Source of the DNA: Terebella lapidaria
Taxonomy: Eukaryota > Annelida > Polychaeta > Terebellida > Terebellidae
Direction: 5' to 3'
NCBI GenBank assembly: GCA_949152475.1
Contig: OX424559.1
Span: 32,283,119-32,347,118 of the forward strand
Length of the DNA stretch: 64,000 bases
The notes below the pieces were generated by a model, which saw only the letters and a list, made by a program, of their open reading frames with translations, was not told where the DNA came from and ran no database searches. The stretch's first letter is position 1, and every line of letters begins with the position of its first letter. Below, one piece after another: positions 23,424 through 36,066 of the stretch. A program made the position numbers and the translations under genes.

Positions 23424-26400
23424 CTATAACTTGGACATATGCTCGTTGTCGAGCAGGGTTAAGTCCGAGTCATCATCATGGGAATCAGCGTGGTTTCTCT
23501 CACTATCAGTAGCTGACATATCGCTAGAATCAAGCGAATCCGCCTTGTCAATCGCTAGTGATTCGTGGCTCAATATTGCCGATGTATCTGCACCATGCGT
23601 GGATGAACCAGTTGGGATTTCTCCATTAGGAACGGCCCGACTCGCGAGTTTCGCTCTCACCTCGTTGATATCTTCATAGTTGGAAGAACTGTCGCTATCG
23701 TCATCTCTTTCAGTGAGTTTCCTCTCGTTCGCACGATTTTCAATTTCGACCTTTATGTCTTCATAGTTGACGGTGGATCGAGGCAGAGTGCTAGTTACGA
23801 CTGTGTCTGGGAACTTGACGATTTCAGTCTGGGCACTGTCTTCTTTACTCGGCATGGCGTATGGGATCTCGACATCTTCAATGGGGGGTGGCAGTGTTGT
23901 TGGTGGTGCTGGGGGAGTTGGTTCTGGAGGCGGGTGAACCTCGACTTCATAGATGCTGCTGCCAGGGGCTGGCGTGGGAGGTGGACTTGGCTGCCTCTTG
24001 CGGTCGCTCTCAGCAGTGCTGGTAGCACCTACAAGACCATCCTCGCTGTCAACATCTTTAGATTTATCATCATCGTCGTCATCCACCCATTGTACGGACT
24101 TTGTTTTGTTTGCCTGTCGCAAGGAACGGAACTGGACAGGAGAACCGCGACGTGATCTGAACCCGGACGACGGTTGAGGAGTGGACGGCGCTGTAAACCG
24201 CCCTTCAGAATCAAATAGCGGTTCCGTGAAACGCTCATCGGAGAACTTGCTGAGTTTCCGTTCAGTTGGATCATCCCGCTCATAAAAACTCGTGCTAGGT
24301 TTCTTCAAGCAAGACACTAAAGTCCCGTCGGGTGACGTCGGCGTAGACAAGCTGAAGTTCTCGAGTGAACTGCCCAACTTGTAACCTCGCTTGTCAATAC
24401 TCACCCTGGAATCCATACTTCTCCCGTCATCGTTCTCTTCGTCGTCGTCCACCGTCAAGGCGATGGAGGCATTGTCATCCCCACAGACTGAACTACTCGG
24501 AGACAGGAACTTTGCCCCGGGGAGTGGCAGGGTAAGATCCTTGATGTCTGGGATGGAGGATACACTCCCACCCGGTATAACCCCGGCAGCCATGTGTGCA
24601 TTGAAGCTCGTTGCAGCATCACGGTGCCTAGTCACTTTCGTGCCCTTCTTTCTCTGTCTATTCCTGAAAGAATTGAATAAGTTCATTAGCTCCGTGAGCG
24701 CTACTTGTGTGGATGAATGTGTATTATATCGTAAACACGATGATATAAGTTTTGAAAAGAGTAATTTGTTCTATATGGGCATATTTTTTTCTATCCGGGA
24801 TATTCACGTGAAGTTAATTTAATGACGTTGAACTGTCATGCCAAATTATTTTTATCAATATTGCAATGATTTGTTGAGTATCAACAATGTAAAATGACAG
24901 GCTTCTAAAAAATAAAGAATGACTGCCGTGTATAAATATCTCATTTAAGCCCGCAACCTTCGTTTTGCGTGATTAAATGACCGCTCTGATTTGGGCATAC
25001 ACATCGGTCGTTCTGGCACATGGAAACTTGGAATTTGACAGTTCGAAGCGAGAATTTGTTTACAGAACACAAGGAATTTGAAGCAGATGCTGCATAATTG
25101 AGGTGAAATTGGTTGTTGGTTACTAGTATTCTCTAATAGTCACTGGAACTTAGATATTGATAAAAAAATAGCATTAATATGATCTTGTTCGGGCCTAATG
25201 ATCATTCAAGCATAATCAGAGCTCATTTATGCTCGAGCGTCGCTGGGGCACAAGTGAACTTTGACCATGCTTCATTGATCATTGCGCCCTCACCAAATCA
25301 CATTGTTGATATATTCGAAGCAATAAAGTCTCATTATATACTGACCTTCTAACGAAGTAGAAGCTGGCTAGGAAGGTGATGACTACACACAACCCCACCA
25401 GCGTCAACAGGATGATGTAGAAATTCCGGGCTGGAAAGTGATCAAGATGGAATGAATAAATAAATATCTATATACAAAGTGACCGAAGTGATTCATTTTA
25501 AACACTCGATTCATATCGTGACATGCACGCTTGTGTGAAGAGTGAAACGCACAAACAATATATACTGTGTACATAATAATATTGTTGGTTTCAATTGAAG
25601 CGATTTGAATCAGACCAATTGGTCTGGCCCAACACATTTCAATTCATTAGAATGGTTACTGAGTCGATATACTTTCGTCAAGTGTAGGACGGTGGCAGCT
25701 TGTTCCCACACTTACAGTTGATTGAGAAGTCCGGCTTGGACCTCGATCCGATTGGTTGGTTGTCCTCTGTCGTGCCGAGTGACGTGCTCTCTGTGGACGG
25801 CTGTCCTGTTGTTCTCCTGGGGGTCGGTGATGGTGTCACCGACGGCGGGAACGTGGTGGTTCTGACCGTGGCGGGTGAGGATGACGTGGTCGTGGTTGTT
25901 GGCGGAGGAGTCAAGTTCATAGTAGTGGTTGGAGGTGAATTGCCCGGGGTATTTGGTGGGGGTGTCTGTGGGGTAATAGGATTGCTGGGTGACGGTGGTG
26001 GAATTGACGAACTTGGCACGGACGAGGGAAGTCCTGACGTTGGTTGCGTTGAAGGGGTGGATCCACCACTTGGTAAGCTTGGGCGCATTGTTGGGGTTGT
26101 AGCGTTTGGTAGAGAACTTGGGTTAACTGTCGGGATTGTTACAGTCGGCAAAGAGGTCGGTCTAGTTGTCCGGATTGTAGCGTTAGTTGGAGGAATGATT
26201 GGGGGAGTAGGGTCTGTGGGGTTCGTGGGATTTGTAGGTAAAGTGGCGTTCGCTGGAGGACTTGTTCTAATCGTGAACATGGTTGATAGCACAGGCAGGG
26301 TGCTCTTGTTGCCACTATCTGTTGGTAACGTCACTGTATCATTGGAAGGGCGCGTAGTAGGAGTGTTGCGCCGTGTGGTCCTGGGTATCGTTGTGTTGGC

Positions 26401-28578
26401 TGGGGGTGGCTGGGTAGGCGCCGTGGGGTCCACTGGCGCGGGCGTCCTTAGTGTTGTCAGTGGTGGCGTGGAGGGTGGTCTCGTGGGGACTGGGGTAGAA
26501 GTCGAGGGGGATATCGTGGACGTGGTGGGTTTGATCGTTGAGGTTGTAGGGGTCGGCAGGGTGGTACCAATAGGGTGCGGGGTCCCATACTCTGTAATGT
26601 AGTAGATTTGAATAAATATATTCCTGGAAACTGACCAATATGACATACGATGACATTACACAAGTTTACGAGTGCTAATGGAAGAGGAAAATTGGTCTGC
26701 GATTGTAAATCAATAGTTCAAATTCACATGCAATATCTATTAATATACTGAAATTTATCATTTATTTTATTCAATAATACATTTATCACTGTAGCTCAAT
26801 CGTTTTCGATTTCCAAATTCGAAATTCGAAAAACATGCTACTGCAATGCGACACAATACCAATTGCACTAAATATAAAATAGGAAGCTGTGTATCGAACG
26901 CACCATTTTCTTTCTCGCAGATGTACCCGCCGCTGTTGTCACCACACGGTTTGTCAGCCCAGGAGTTGATCCTGTGCTGGTTGAGGTCCAAGTGCAGGCA
27001 ATTGTCGTTGATGTTGGAACCTTCATTTTCCTCCCAGTTCGTGAAATGCATGGGAATTTCCATCTGACCTGTAGATATAGGTAAGCATTTGTTAACTTAC
27101 AAGGATTGCACACTCGAAATCCATATGGTTGACGGTATTTAATGTGAAAGTATCATAATTCAAATAAAAACACACACGCACATTGAAACTCATTGGCGCA
27201 ATATGAACTGACCTATTTTACAGAGGGTTTGATGATCTATAATTATCACAAGAAGAACGATGGACGATAACATGAAAAGAGGATATTAACCAGAAAAAGA
27301 AGAGAAAAAACACACACCAATTTTCCATTTCCAGCAATTTCGACAGAAGCCGACCCACACGCGCATCCCCTGGTTTCCGCTCCAAAAATGGCTGCGCCAT
27401 CTGACGTCCATGACGTCAGCATATGCCAAGTCGCCATTGTTGTTAATGCAATACTGACGAGCCTCGTTCCAGGTTTGAAATGATTGTGACGTCATGAGGT
27501 ACTGTTTATCGTTCGAGCGCCATATTTCCCCATCTGGTATGAAAACAAAAAAAATGTATATCTTTTAGATTGGCTCGTTTACTGAGAGTCATTGTAAAAA
27601 CATGGTAGTATAGATAGGCCTACGTGGAAATATTATACCTCTCTGTTGCATGTCGTGGTATTGGCAGATAGCTTTAAACGGCGCCGCTTCCGTCAGACAT
27701 GGCCAGCTGGTTATGGTGATGTGACTCGTAGAACGGACATCGAAATGCACAACGGAACATCTCCAATCTCCAACTGCTGTTACCACTGCGCAAAAAAAAT
27801 AACATGTTCATGTTTATGTTATAAGAAACGCAATACTTAGCAAGCTTGTACAGCATATAATATGGCCTTATGTTTTTAGTGTGGAATTGTATTTTCAGTT
27901 GAAACACAGTAGGAATTTCAAAAGATCGAATAATTATTGATAAATGAACAATGAAAACTAACCGCTTGTTTCTGTCCCGTTGACATCGCGCCAAGTGACG
28001 TCATCACTTCGTCTCCCAGCGACCCACGCGTGACCGTCACTTCCGGAATCCTTCCGCATGCGCTTGAGCGTCATTTGCGCTTCGAGATTCTGTATAATCG
28101 CCATACGTTGACCACTGTCTTGGCAAGCCTGGAAGGCATCTTGCCATGTGACAGCTCCATTGGCTGGGGTGTACAGAGTGTAGCATGACGGAGCCGAACA
28201 GTAGTAATCCACGACGGTTTGACCACGGGCGTAGGATATAAATACGGCTGGAAAAAACATGAAAATGATAAACGATTATCAATCGCCATTGAGGTGTAAT
28301 ATTAGAGGTATTATAATTTAGCCCTATGATGCATCGGCAATTAAGAAAAAAATATTGATGTGTCAGTCACTAAAGCTCAGGTCAAAATAACATAAGACTG
28401 GGAATGTACGGTATACCCTACTATTGGCAGACACTGACATTGTCATAGTGTTTAATGCATATATTCCTATTTTACGGAACTATCAATGTATTGTATATAC
28501 TGTGATTTATTGATGTTCACTGATATGCCGACGTAGTTTCGGGTGCTTACCGTTCAATAACACAACGGATAGCCACAT
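23424..28578 (-). CDS. Two-CTLD, mucin-stalk, single-pass receptor with long cytosolic tail
   Basis: Eight phase-consistent exons: 28578-28551, 28247-27963, 27785-27639, 27533-27318, 27068-26904, 26591-25716, 25430-25346, 24663-23424 (stop). They total 3042 nt, 1013 aa. Residues 1-~18 are a signal peptide (MWLSVVLLNAVFISYARG). CTLD1 is at ~20-153 (YYC, W-x-D-V, CSVVHFD, CLTEAAPFKAIC). CTLD2 is at ~155-280 (WNEARQYC, VWVGFC, NWEENEGSN, DNCLHL, KPCG, GGYICEKE). Neither keeps canonical EPN/QPD plus WND calcium-site residues, so sugar binding is doubtful. Residues ~281-565 form a Thr/Ser/Pro mucin stalk in one exon; ~576-598 is the membrane segment (FYIILLTLVGLCVVITFLA). The tail (~600-1013) has Pro-rich and acidic/Ser-rich blocks and two NYEDI motifs at Tyr ~901 and ~930. 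Extracellular exon borders are all phase 1, typical of shuffled modules. Donors and acceptors are good (e.g. AAC T|GTAAGT). A cell-surface recognition role is inferred. Confidence 0.85.
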
Positions 28579-31221
28579 CGTGTATCCTACGGTATCCGAA
28601 TATTATCGTGCAAAAACAATGAATCTTGACAACTTAGATCCGATGACTTGGTCATGACAGGCACGATGTTCGAACATCCTCAACATATTCAAAATACTCC
28701 GTGTTCAAAGTCGTGTTGTGACGTCAAACGAGAACTATTATCTGTACGAGGCATTTTTGTAGCCTACACATATTTATGTACAGCGTACGTTCATAACCCG
28801 TCGTGTAAAAAAATCGCAGTGTTTCACAATTTAATTCACGTCGTCTTCCTCAACGGTACGAAGCACGGTACATAAAATGTACACGGGTCCATTTTACAAG
28901 AGAAAGAGTCTAATATAATACTACACCAAACCAAAAATATTCGTCCTGGCAAAGGCCGCGCACCGGCCCGAGAAAGAAAGAAGAAAAAAAAGAACCGATT
29001 CACCCGGGTGACTTCAACGCTTCGATTGTCACACTACGGCCACCCCAAATATCTCGAGTATACGGCCGGATTGCTCTATCAGGCTCTCGATATCATGACT
29101 AATATCACACCCCCGGATGGTGGAGTTTGATATTTAATGGCTTGAAAGTTTCTACGCGTGTAAATGACATTAAATGTATTTGTTAAATTTTGTTTTATTC
29201 ATTCGCGTGCTTGCTTGTTATATGATAAGAAATATGATCTGCAAACAATTTTCGATTTTGAAAACGTCAATATATAGACTTTTCACAATACTCAAATGAG
29301 CCAGGACTGATATGAGATGAACATCTCGAATTAAAGTCAAAATACAATATATTAATGATCCAATGTAAATGATATATTAATGATCAAATTCTTTATATGA
29401 ATATTCTGTTGTGTAAATGCTTTTTTGCTATTCGCAAGTTGAACCTGTATATTTGCCCCGAGGCCAGCATCAAACAACGAGTGAAGATGTTTGCGGGGTA
29501 GAATTTCACGCTATGGTATTGCAGCGTGGGGCTTTCAATGTTTGCTTATGGACGATTCGTGACACGCATTCCTTAGGTCACGATACATGTGTAACGCCGA
29601 TATCACCGACAGGGGTACATGCTTTTCTTTGTTCTTGTTGAAAAGTGAACGCATGTATATCTTCTTTTTTATCTAGTTTTGTTGACTTCTCGCCGAAACA
29701 AGACTTTGTATTTTGTCAGTGTGTAGGCGCTCTGCCAATGTCTTCATAGGTAGATTATGTACGTAAAAAAGAGTGCTTGAGTAGTGATATATACTGTGTA
29801 TGTATGTCTGGTACACATATACCATTTTTCGAAAATATACATCATGTAATAATAATGATAGTAATGTTGGTCGCCCGGTTTGTCCGGGAAGTGACTGCAG
29901 ACCCGCTCCGTAACAGGAATCGGTGGTGTCCACAATCTGCTGGTTTCAATTGGAATGTTGTAGCAGCTGGTCTCCAGTCTCAGAAAGACTCTCGACAGTT
30001 TCAACAGTTCCAGGCACTCCTCAGTATTGTGGAGTTGTGGGGACGTGGTTTTGTGAGAGTGAAAGCACGATCGATAGAAACCTTTTCAATATGTTAGCGA
30101 GATTATGCTGAAAGACGACCGCCTCCACTTTATGTATCAGGTAATCGACATACTGGTTCTTGGTGTACCATACGTGTGTCAGTGGGATACTCCGCGGCAT
30201 ATGTGGCGTCACTGGCCATTAAGCTGCCCAGGGAGGTTTTCGCTGGCTTCCGTGAGGCGTTGGTCTTCCAGATTAATGACGGGGTGATAGGGGCGATGGA
30301 GATGCAGCATGGATGATGGGGTTTTGGTGGTCTGACACCCTCAACCAGTATCGTCCGAAACACGTGTACATTATGATGAATGACGATATGGAGATGTCAA
30401 ATTCGTAGTCTGCATCGATCGGTATTATATTATGTACATACACATGTCTTGCATATGTAGTTGTAATCCTAGAGGACTTGGGTTCATTTGATATGCAGGA
30501 ATGCAGGTCCGCCAAAAAAAACCCATATAGTACCGTACGATGGATGACTCTGGCCCAAAAGCAAAATATCTTAATTCCTGATATCATAATATTATGGTTG
30601 TCCGCAGGATGTTTTTTTTATAATAGGCAATACAAGTATACAATACATGCTAGTTCGTAACTTTAGCTGACTAACTCGATGTTGGAGTTTATAAACCCAC
30701 TAGCAGCTATATTGTTGTTTGGTGAATAACCATCGCACTTTGGAACTATATCCAACTCAATAGAGTTAGAATGCTTTCTTGATCTGTGTCTGAGCAGGTG
30801 ATAGCTTCGCGAAAATCATCATTGTTGCACACTAGATATTATATTTTCGAAAATGTAGCAAAAACGCACAGATCACCTGGCAAAAGGCACCACACGGATT
30901 ACAGCAAGGATACAGTGGATATAGCGTTATCATCCATATAACATTTTTGTACGACTAAAATTCGGCCGAGGTTGAAAATGTGAGATTTCATGATATTTAG
31001 GTCTATTAAGGTTTAATAGGAAATAATGGAATAGAATTAATTTTTGTAATTTATGGATCATCAGCTGAAAGTAAAGTTGAAACTATAGCGAGTAAATCTG
31101 GGGAGCGCGGGTTTGCAATCTATGATTGTTTAGTTCAGTTTGTAGTCCAATAATTTTCGACTTTGGGTTTAGACTTTGGGTGCATTATTTATAGCAGTGA
31201 ACAAGTCACCCCGTCTTACTT
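28579..31221. other. Upstream of the CTLD gene; no gene recognised
   Basis: This includes the putative promoter and 5' UTR of the CTLD gene. Open frames near 29777-30300 (for example a stop-to-stop frame ending VFQINDGVIGAMEMQHG near 30315) lack start codons, domain matches or clear splice context. Confidence 0.4.
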
Positions 31222-31720
31222 TTATACAGGGTTGCATGGATGTTTCCATGCATGACTATGATCAGCAACATTATTACCGATTACAAGGACGCTAGGCAGA
31301 CAATCATAAATGTTTATGGCTGTGTGACTGCGTGCTAGCCCAATTTCAAAGGGAAAACTGGGGCAGTACTGCTCATGGATCAGTGTGACCAGCCAGGGAC
31401 TCCAGAATCCAGTCACCAACGATGGCCTCCAGGCGTTTGGAGAGTGTTGGCGTCAGTAAGATGGAGTTAGCGTTTATCCACATGGTATGTAGGAAGCCCT
31501 GGCTGAATGGAGAATTATACATAGCACAAACTGGTCCAGTGATGATAGGGGCCAGATCTCGGAGGATCGGGTTATGTAAGCCATCAGGGCCAGGAGCCTT
31601 GAAGTGTTTGATGCTTGAGAACCTGCGTTCTACCTGTTTATCTGTGATATATTCTACCTGTTTATCTGTGATGTATTGGTGTGATGAAACGGGCTGGAAG
31701 TATCTCTGAAGCATGAAGTA
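31222..31720 (-). pseudogene. Non-LTR retrotransposon RT fragment
   Basis: On the minus strand the frame reads ERRFSSIKHFKAPGPDGLHN, then the start of the RT palm region (RDLAPIITGPVCAMYN). After a deletion it continues as LTPTLSKRLEAIVGDWIL. The K-A-P-G-P-D-G and L-T-P-T-L-S-K motifs are typical of Jockey/CR1-like and related non-LTR RTs. The segment that normally links them (PKV...RPIS) is missing. Homology fades after 31373; a weak continuation (QYCPSFPFEIG) is possible. Just upstream in coding sense, a 24-bp tandem duplication encodes ITDKQVEY twice (about 31630-31680). Dead fragment. Confidence 0.75.
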
Positions 31721-31840
31721 TGTGGATACTGAGTGGAAAACGTGGTTGATATTTGAGTCAGTACAGACATATCGACATATTAATTGATTTGATACAATAT
31801 TCTGGAAAATAGAGCCTGGATTTGTATTATGTGTGTGCAA

Positions 31841-33377
31841 GAATATCGTGGATCTTCTGGGGACCTTCTAGGTATGGTCAGATATCCAAATTCGTAAACA
31901 AATGGCCGTCATCTTCGATCTCATTCTATATACGTTTACATATATCAAATTATTTCATTACATTCATTGAGAATGAATATCTATACTTTGCCCCCATGAT
32001 CATGTTTCTAAGTGTAGATTCGAAATATGCATGGCATTGTGGATGTCCCATTTGCAGTGATAACCTATGGTTTTGCCAGCGAAGATCCCATCAAAATCGG
32101 AATCTGCATACTAGAAAAAAACCTTTATATAAATCTGCCAACTTTCTTCCCAGAGGGAATGTTCTTTTTTGACATACCCGTTGAGCTATTTCTGAAACCC
32201 TGTCACTATATTATTGTCGGATGATTGTATGTACTCGTATTACATCTTCTGGTGCTTATAACTCCTACTGTAAAAGTAAGCAGAATCAAATAATTGGGAA
32301 AATTCCCATTTGGTAGTAATTCTAGGGTATATAACGACATGGTTGAGTGGCCTCACCTACTTTCCTGTGAGAGTTCAGTTTCTTTACTGGAATAATACTG
32401 GAGTGTGAGATTATTATCAGCCGAAATAAATGGGATGCTTTATAGCAATTATAGTAATAAATCAAAGTCTGTCCTGACCTGGTGATTTCAATTTCAATTT
32501 ATTCCAGCATAATGACAAAATATTACAATGAAACTAGTATGTCGCTGCAACATATTTACAAAGACATCACTTGATTAACTACAATAAAATGTTTACTATT
32601 AACTACAATAAAATGTTTCCTACTATGAATGCCAGCCCGCTTTTAGCAACCAGGCAAACCATTAATCCACCTAATTATAATAGCCACCAAATTACGAGTA
32701 ATGGTTGTACATTTTATTCTGTAATTCAAATTGTAATACTGATTTGTTCAGCTATCTGCTCGACTAAGTCCCTAAGTGTTATACAGTCATACCATATTTA
32801 TAAAAATTCACACATTTGGTGAACAATCCCATTTGAATACTAGTTGATGGGCCAGTCACACATTAACGAATTGGTAGAATGGATGGGAAATGGCAGGGGA
32901 AATGATAACGTGATGATTTTTATCACTGTCTCTTCCCTTTCATTGACTCTTCCATGGTTAGGTAACCTTCATTTCTAGGTTCCTGTTATGTGATTTTTTT
33001 GTGATTCGACAACTAAATCCAAATGTAGAAATGAAATGTTAGCTTTTTTGTTGCGCAAAACACTCTTTTCTCCCAGTGTTTTCGATCATCCTGCCGAATC
33101 CGGTTGTGTGTGACGGGCCCATATCCTGTAATTATGGCAGTTTAAAATAATTGTGTCGTTTGGGCACTGTCAATCAAATATGTAATGGTATAACGGAGAC
33201 ACCAATTACCATTTAAATGCATACAGCAAATTATTTGCTTCAAATTGCTATATTATCCACAACGACACTGACGTGAAAGTGGCTATTATTATCCTGGAAA
33301 TTGACCTTTAAACGCACATATATGTCAAAAGCATATTTGAAGCCCTTCATATACAAATCTGGTGTAGTTGCAATAGG
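31841..33377. other. Intergenic, 5' flank of the GPCR gene
   Basis: No gene recognised. A 24-bp duplication (ATTAACTACAATAAAATG) lies at about 32572-32622. The rest is AT-rich. Confidence 0.45.
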
Positions 33378-34415
33378 TTGGCACGAAGAATACATCCTTT
33401 AGTGTTGTTAAATCTAAATGTTGAAATGGAGGTGGATAATTCAACCATGCTCAAAAACACATATGTGAACAATGCCAGTGATGATCATCCATGGAGTGAT
33501 GGGATTTTGTCTGTGAATAAAATTATCAATCTGGTTTTCTCAGTGCCCGCTGTTATAGTCAATTTAAGCACCATCATTGTGATGGTCAAGTTTTGCGGCA
33601 AACTTTCCGAGCACCTGAAACTGGCTCTCAATCAGTGCATCTTGGATATGTTTGTCACTATTGTTGTGATATGCCAAGCTACGCTCTCGCAACACGCCTG
33701 TTCACGAGGAATAATTGAGATATGGTTATTCACTCTTCCTGTACCAGTCTGTTGGAACTTGATTTTGATTGCCCTGGAGATGTTTGTAGCGGTGAAGTGG
33801 CCACTGAACTACCCACTGATTGTGACGCACAGACGTGTGCACCTGGCTGTGCTGGGAATCTACCTGGTGGTCGGACTGGGCAACATTGGTGTCGTGATGA
33901 CTGGAGTTATTTTATGGAGAATGAATTCCATTATCCCAGGAAGGAGTTTACCACAAGTTTCAAGTGCTGAGTCAGCCTGTGAAGCTATATTTGAGCACAT
34001 GTGGTCAATTCATGGTATGATGTTGTTAATCAGCAACTATGTTTCTGTTGGCAGTTGTCTCATAATCCTAATCTGTGTGTATTGTTACATATATCACACC
34101 GTTCGGAAATCACAAGTCGGACTACCTGGGCCAAGTATCAACCTGAGGAAGTCAGCTGTGACATCAGCCTGTGTTATAGTGTCATTCCTTTTCTGCATAG
34201 CATTCTATTCAATATGCCTGGGGATATTTGTCAATGGCATGAATTTCACTCTACCGCTGAACTCATTGTTCGATGCAGTTATTTATGCAATTCGTCTACA
34301 GGAAGTAAAAAAAGGGTATAAGGAATTTGGCAAAGCGATCAGGAAAATTCTGTGTCATAAACTTGATGAAATAGAAACAAGTCAGCTAACAAAACGAGAA
34401 ATGACTTCGATATGA
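33378..34415 (+). CDS. Intronless orphan rhodopsin-like 7TM receptor
   Basis: A single uninterrupted 345-aa frame has seven hydrophobic segments at about 48-72, 79-102, 114-138, 155-180, 208-240, 259-285 and 291-308. Family-like features: LALNQCILDMF in TM2 (the L-x-x-x-D region), extracellular cysteines at 108 and 201 that could form the TM3-ECL2 disulfide, KWPLNYP after TM3, and basic residues around loop 3. Deviations: the DRY box is EMF (ALEMFVAVKWPLNY) and NPxxY is replaced by FDAVIY. N-glycosylation sites NST (21) and NAS (32) precede TM1. Met17 (33426) is an equally good start, placing NST near the N-terminus. The ligand is unknown; it may belong to a lineage-expanded, possibly chemosensory group. 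The frame is intact, but expression is not shown. Confidence 0.8.
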   Translation: MARRIHPLVLLNLNVEMEVDNSTMLKNTYVNNASDDHPWSDGILSVNKIINLVFSVPAVIVNLSTIIVMVKFCGKLSEHLKLALNQCILDMFVTIVVICQATLSQHACSRGIIEIWLFTLPVPVCWNLILIALEMFVAVKWPLNYPLIVTHRRVHLAVLGIYLVVGLGNIGVVMTGVILWRMNSIIPGRSLPQVSSAESACEAIFEHMWSIHGMMLLISNYVSVGSCLIILICVYCYIYHTVRKSQVGLPGPSINLRKSAVTSACVIVSFLFCIAFYSICLGIFVNGMNFTLPLNSLFDAVIYAIRLQEVKKGYKEFGKAIRKILCHKLDEIETSQLTKREMTSI

Positions 34416-34535
34416 GGCATAATTTTCATTGAATCGATGTTAGTTTCAAATTATATCTTGATTCTTATGAAGTGTTTGTCACTCATAGTTGTATACGATT
34501 TTTAGCTGAATGTTTTAGATTTTCTTAGCCGAATA

Positions 34536-34540
<5 letters not shown>

Positions 34541-34629
<89 letters not shown>
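34541..34629. repeat. (AT)n microsatellite
   Basis: About 40 AT dinucleotides directly abut the left end of the TIR element at 34630. Confidence 0.95.
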
Positions 34630-34632
<3 letters not shown>

Positions 34633-36066
34633 TCATTCAGGCTGTTGCGTGAATCAGGCAGTTCCGTGAAATTTGGGGATTGTTCCCGTCACAACGAACT
34701 AAATATGTGTTGCAACAAAAATGTAGTTATATCACGTTCAAGTACTTTAACCGGCATCTATATTGGCGGGGGAAAAATTTTCCCCGCCTGATTTTCTTTT
34801 TACGGGATTTGAAGATAATCAATTAGAAGTCGCGGTCCTTTTTGCCCACGTGAACGCTCGAAACTGGCTCATTAAATAATACTCATTTAAAAACATCACC
34901 ACCCTGGTAAGTTCATGAGCTAGTTTTGTTGTAAGAGTACGGGGTACGTGTCTAGATTAAAATATGAGATTTGGAGACATTTGCAATATATTGTCAGCTA
35001 ACGCCGCATGGTAAATCATTTGCAAACATTCCGGTAGTTGCGTAACATGTCATTTCAGGCTTTGAATATCAATCAAACATCATTATGGGGGCTAGCGTGG
35101 TAATGTAAACACGCTCAAGAACGTTCCGCATTGTCACATAATGAAATATTTTTTCTTGAAATCGAAGTTATCTATTTACGGAATGTATCAATCGTACAAT
35201 GAATCATTGAAGATGATCAGTCACATTTCATTTAATATTGAGGCCAATGATACTCCTCCTGTCATGTGCAGGGAATTAACATACTGTCACTTTATTATGA
35301 ATACCGGTATTATTAGTTCAGAACTTGGCGATAAACATATGTTGATGCCTTTTGGGATGTGATGTAACCAAAGATCTTCGATTTGTACCAAATTTTTCAA
35401 TAATTACTGTTTGCATATCGTGAAACTTTGGGCGAAAATTCGGTCCGAACTTTGGCGGGAAAATCGTATGTATCCAGATCCTTGGAAGACGAAATCACAC
35501 AATTTGACGTTTTAAATATCGATTATCGAAATCGCATTGCATATTTATAAAGCTCAACCCGAACAGTTCTTCACGACGGTCGCAAAGCCAAGCCGATAGA
35601 AAGGCACGAATGGACGCACGGCCTGCGTGTGGCCTGCATGTGTAATAAGTTTAAAACGAAACTTTTTCGAGGTTGACGGCCATACACGGCTATGGGTCAT
35701 CGGTTTGTTCATTGGTGTGGTATGTATGCTAAGAATCATATAAAATTATGATTATATATGATGTGAAGCACTCCGATATTTGCAATAATATCTGTAAATG
35801 GCAATGAGACGGTCTTTTAACACCCAGATTTTATGCAAAATTAGGTTTCACGGAACTACCGAAAGTATCACGAAACTACCCAAATTTTGGTCCTGACATT
35901 ATTCTTTATATCTGTGGAAACACCGTACACATTTTCACGAGACTTTCTGTCAATGAAGGGCACAATATTTGCTGTCCACCAAGACATAAGTAATAGAGAA
36001 TGCGATCAACAACACAGAGATTTCAGCACTTTTCAAAAACGTTACTCGGAACTGCCTGAATGACTG
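34630..36066. mobile_element. TIR element, 1.44 kb, Tc1/mariner-like ends
   Basis: The termini CAGTCATTCAGGCTGTT and AACTGCCTGAATGACTG are inverted and flanked by TA on both sides, matching the CAGT start and TA target duplication of Tc1/mariner-type elements. Inside, the end motif recurs (GGCAGTTCCGTGAAATTTGG near 34655; GAACTACCGAAAGTATC near 35855). No transposase frame is present, so the copy is non-autonomous. Confidence 0.75.

Noticed and set aside
25700..26602. 300-aa plus-strand open frame of Gly/Val-rich sequence
   Set aside because: It is the antisense shadow of the mucin stalk exon; the low-complexity Thr/Pro codons leave the opposite strand without stops.
30090..30320. 72-codon stop-to-stop plus-strand frame (VGYSAAYVASLAIKLPREVF...)
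   Set aside because: Protein-like in composition, but no start, splice site or family could be recognised; kept only as a possible gene fragment.
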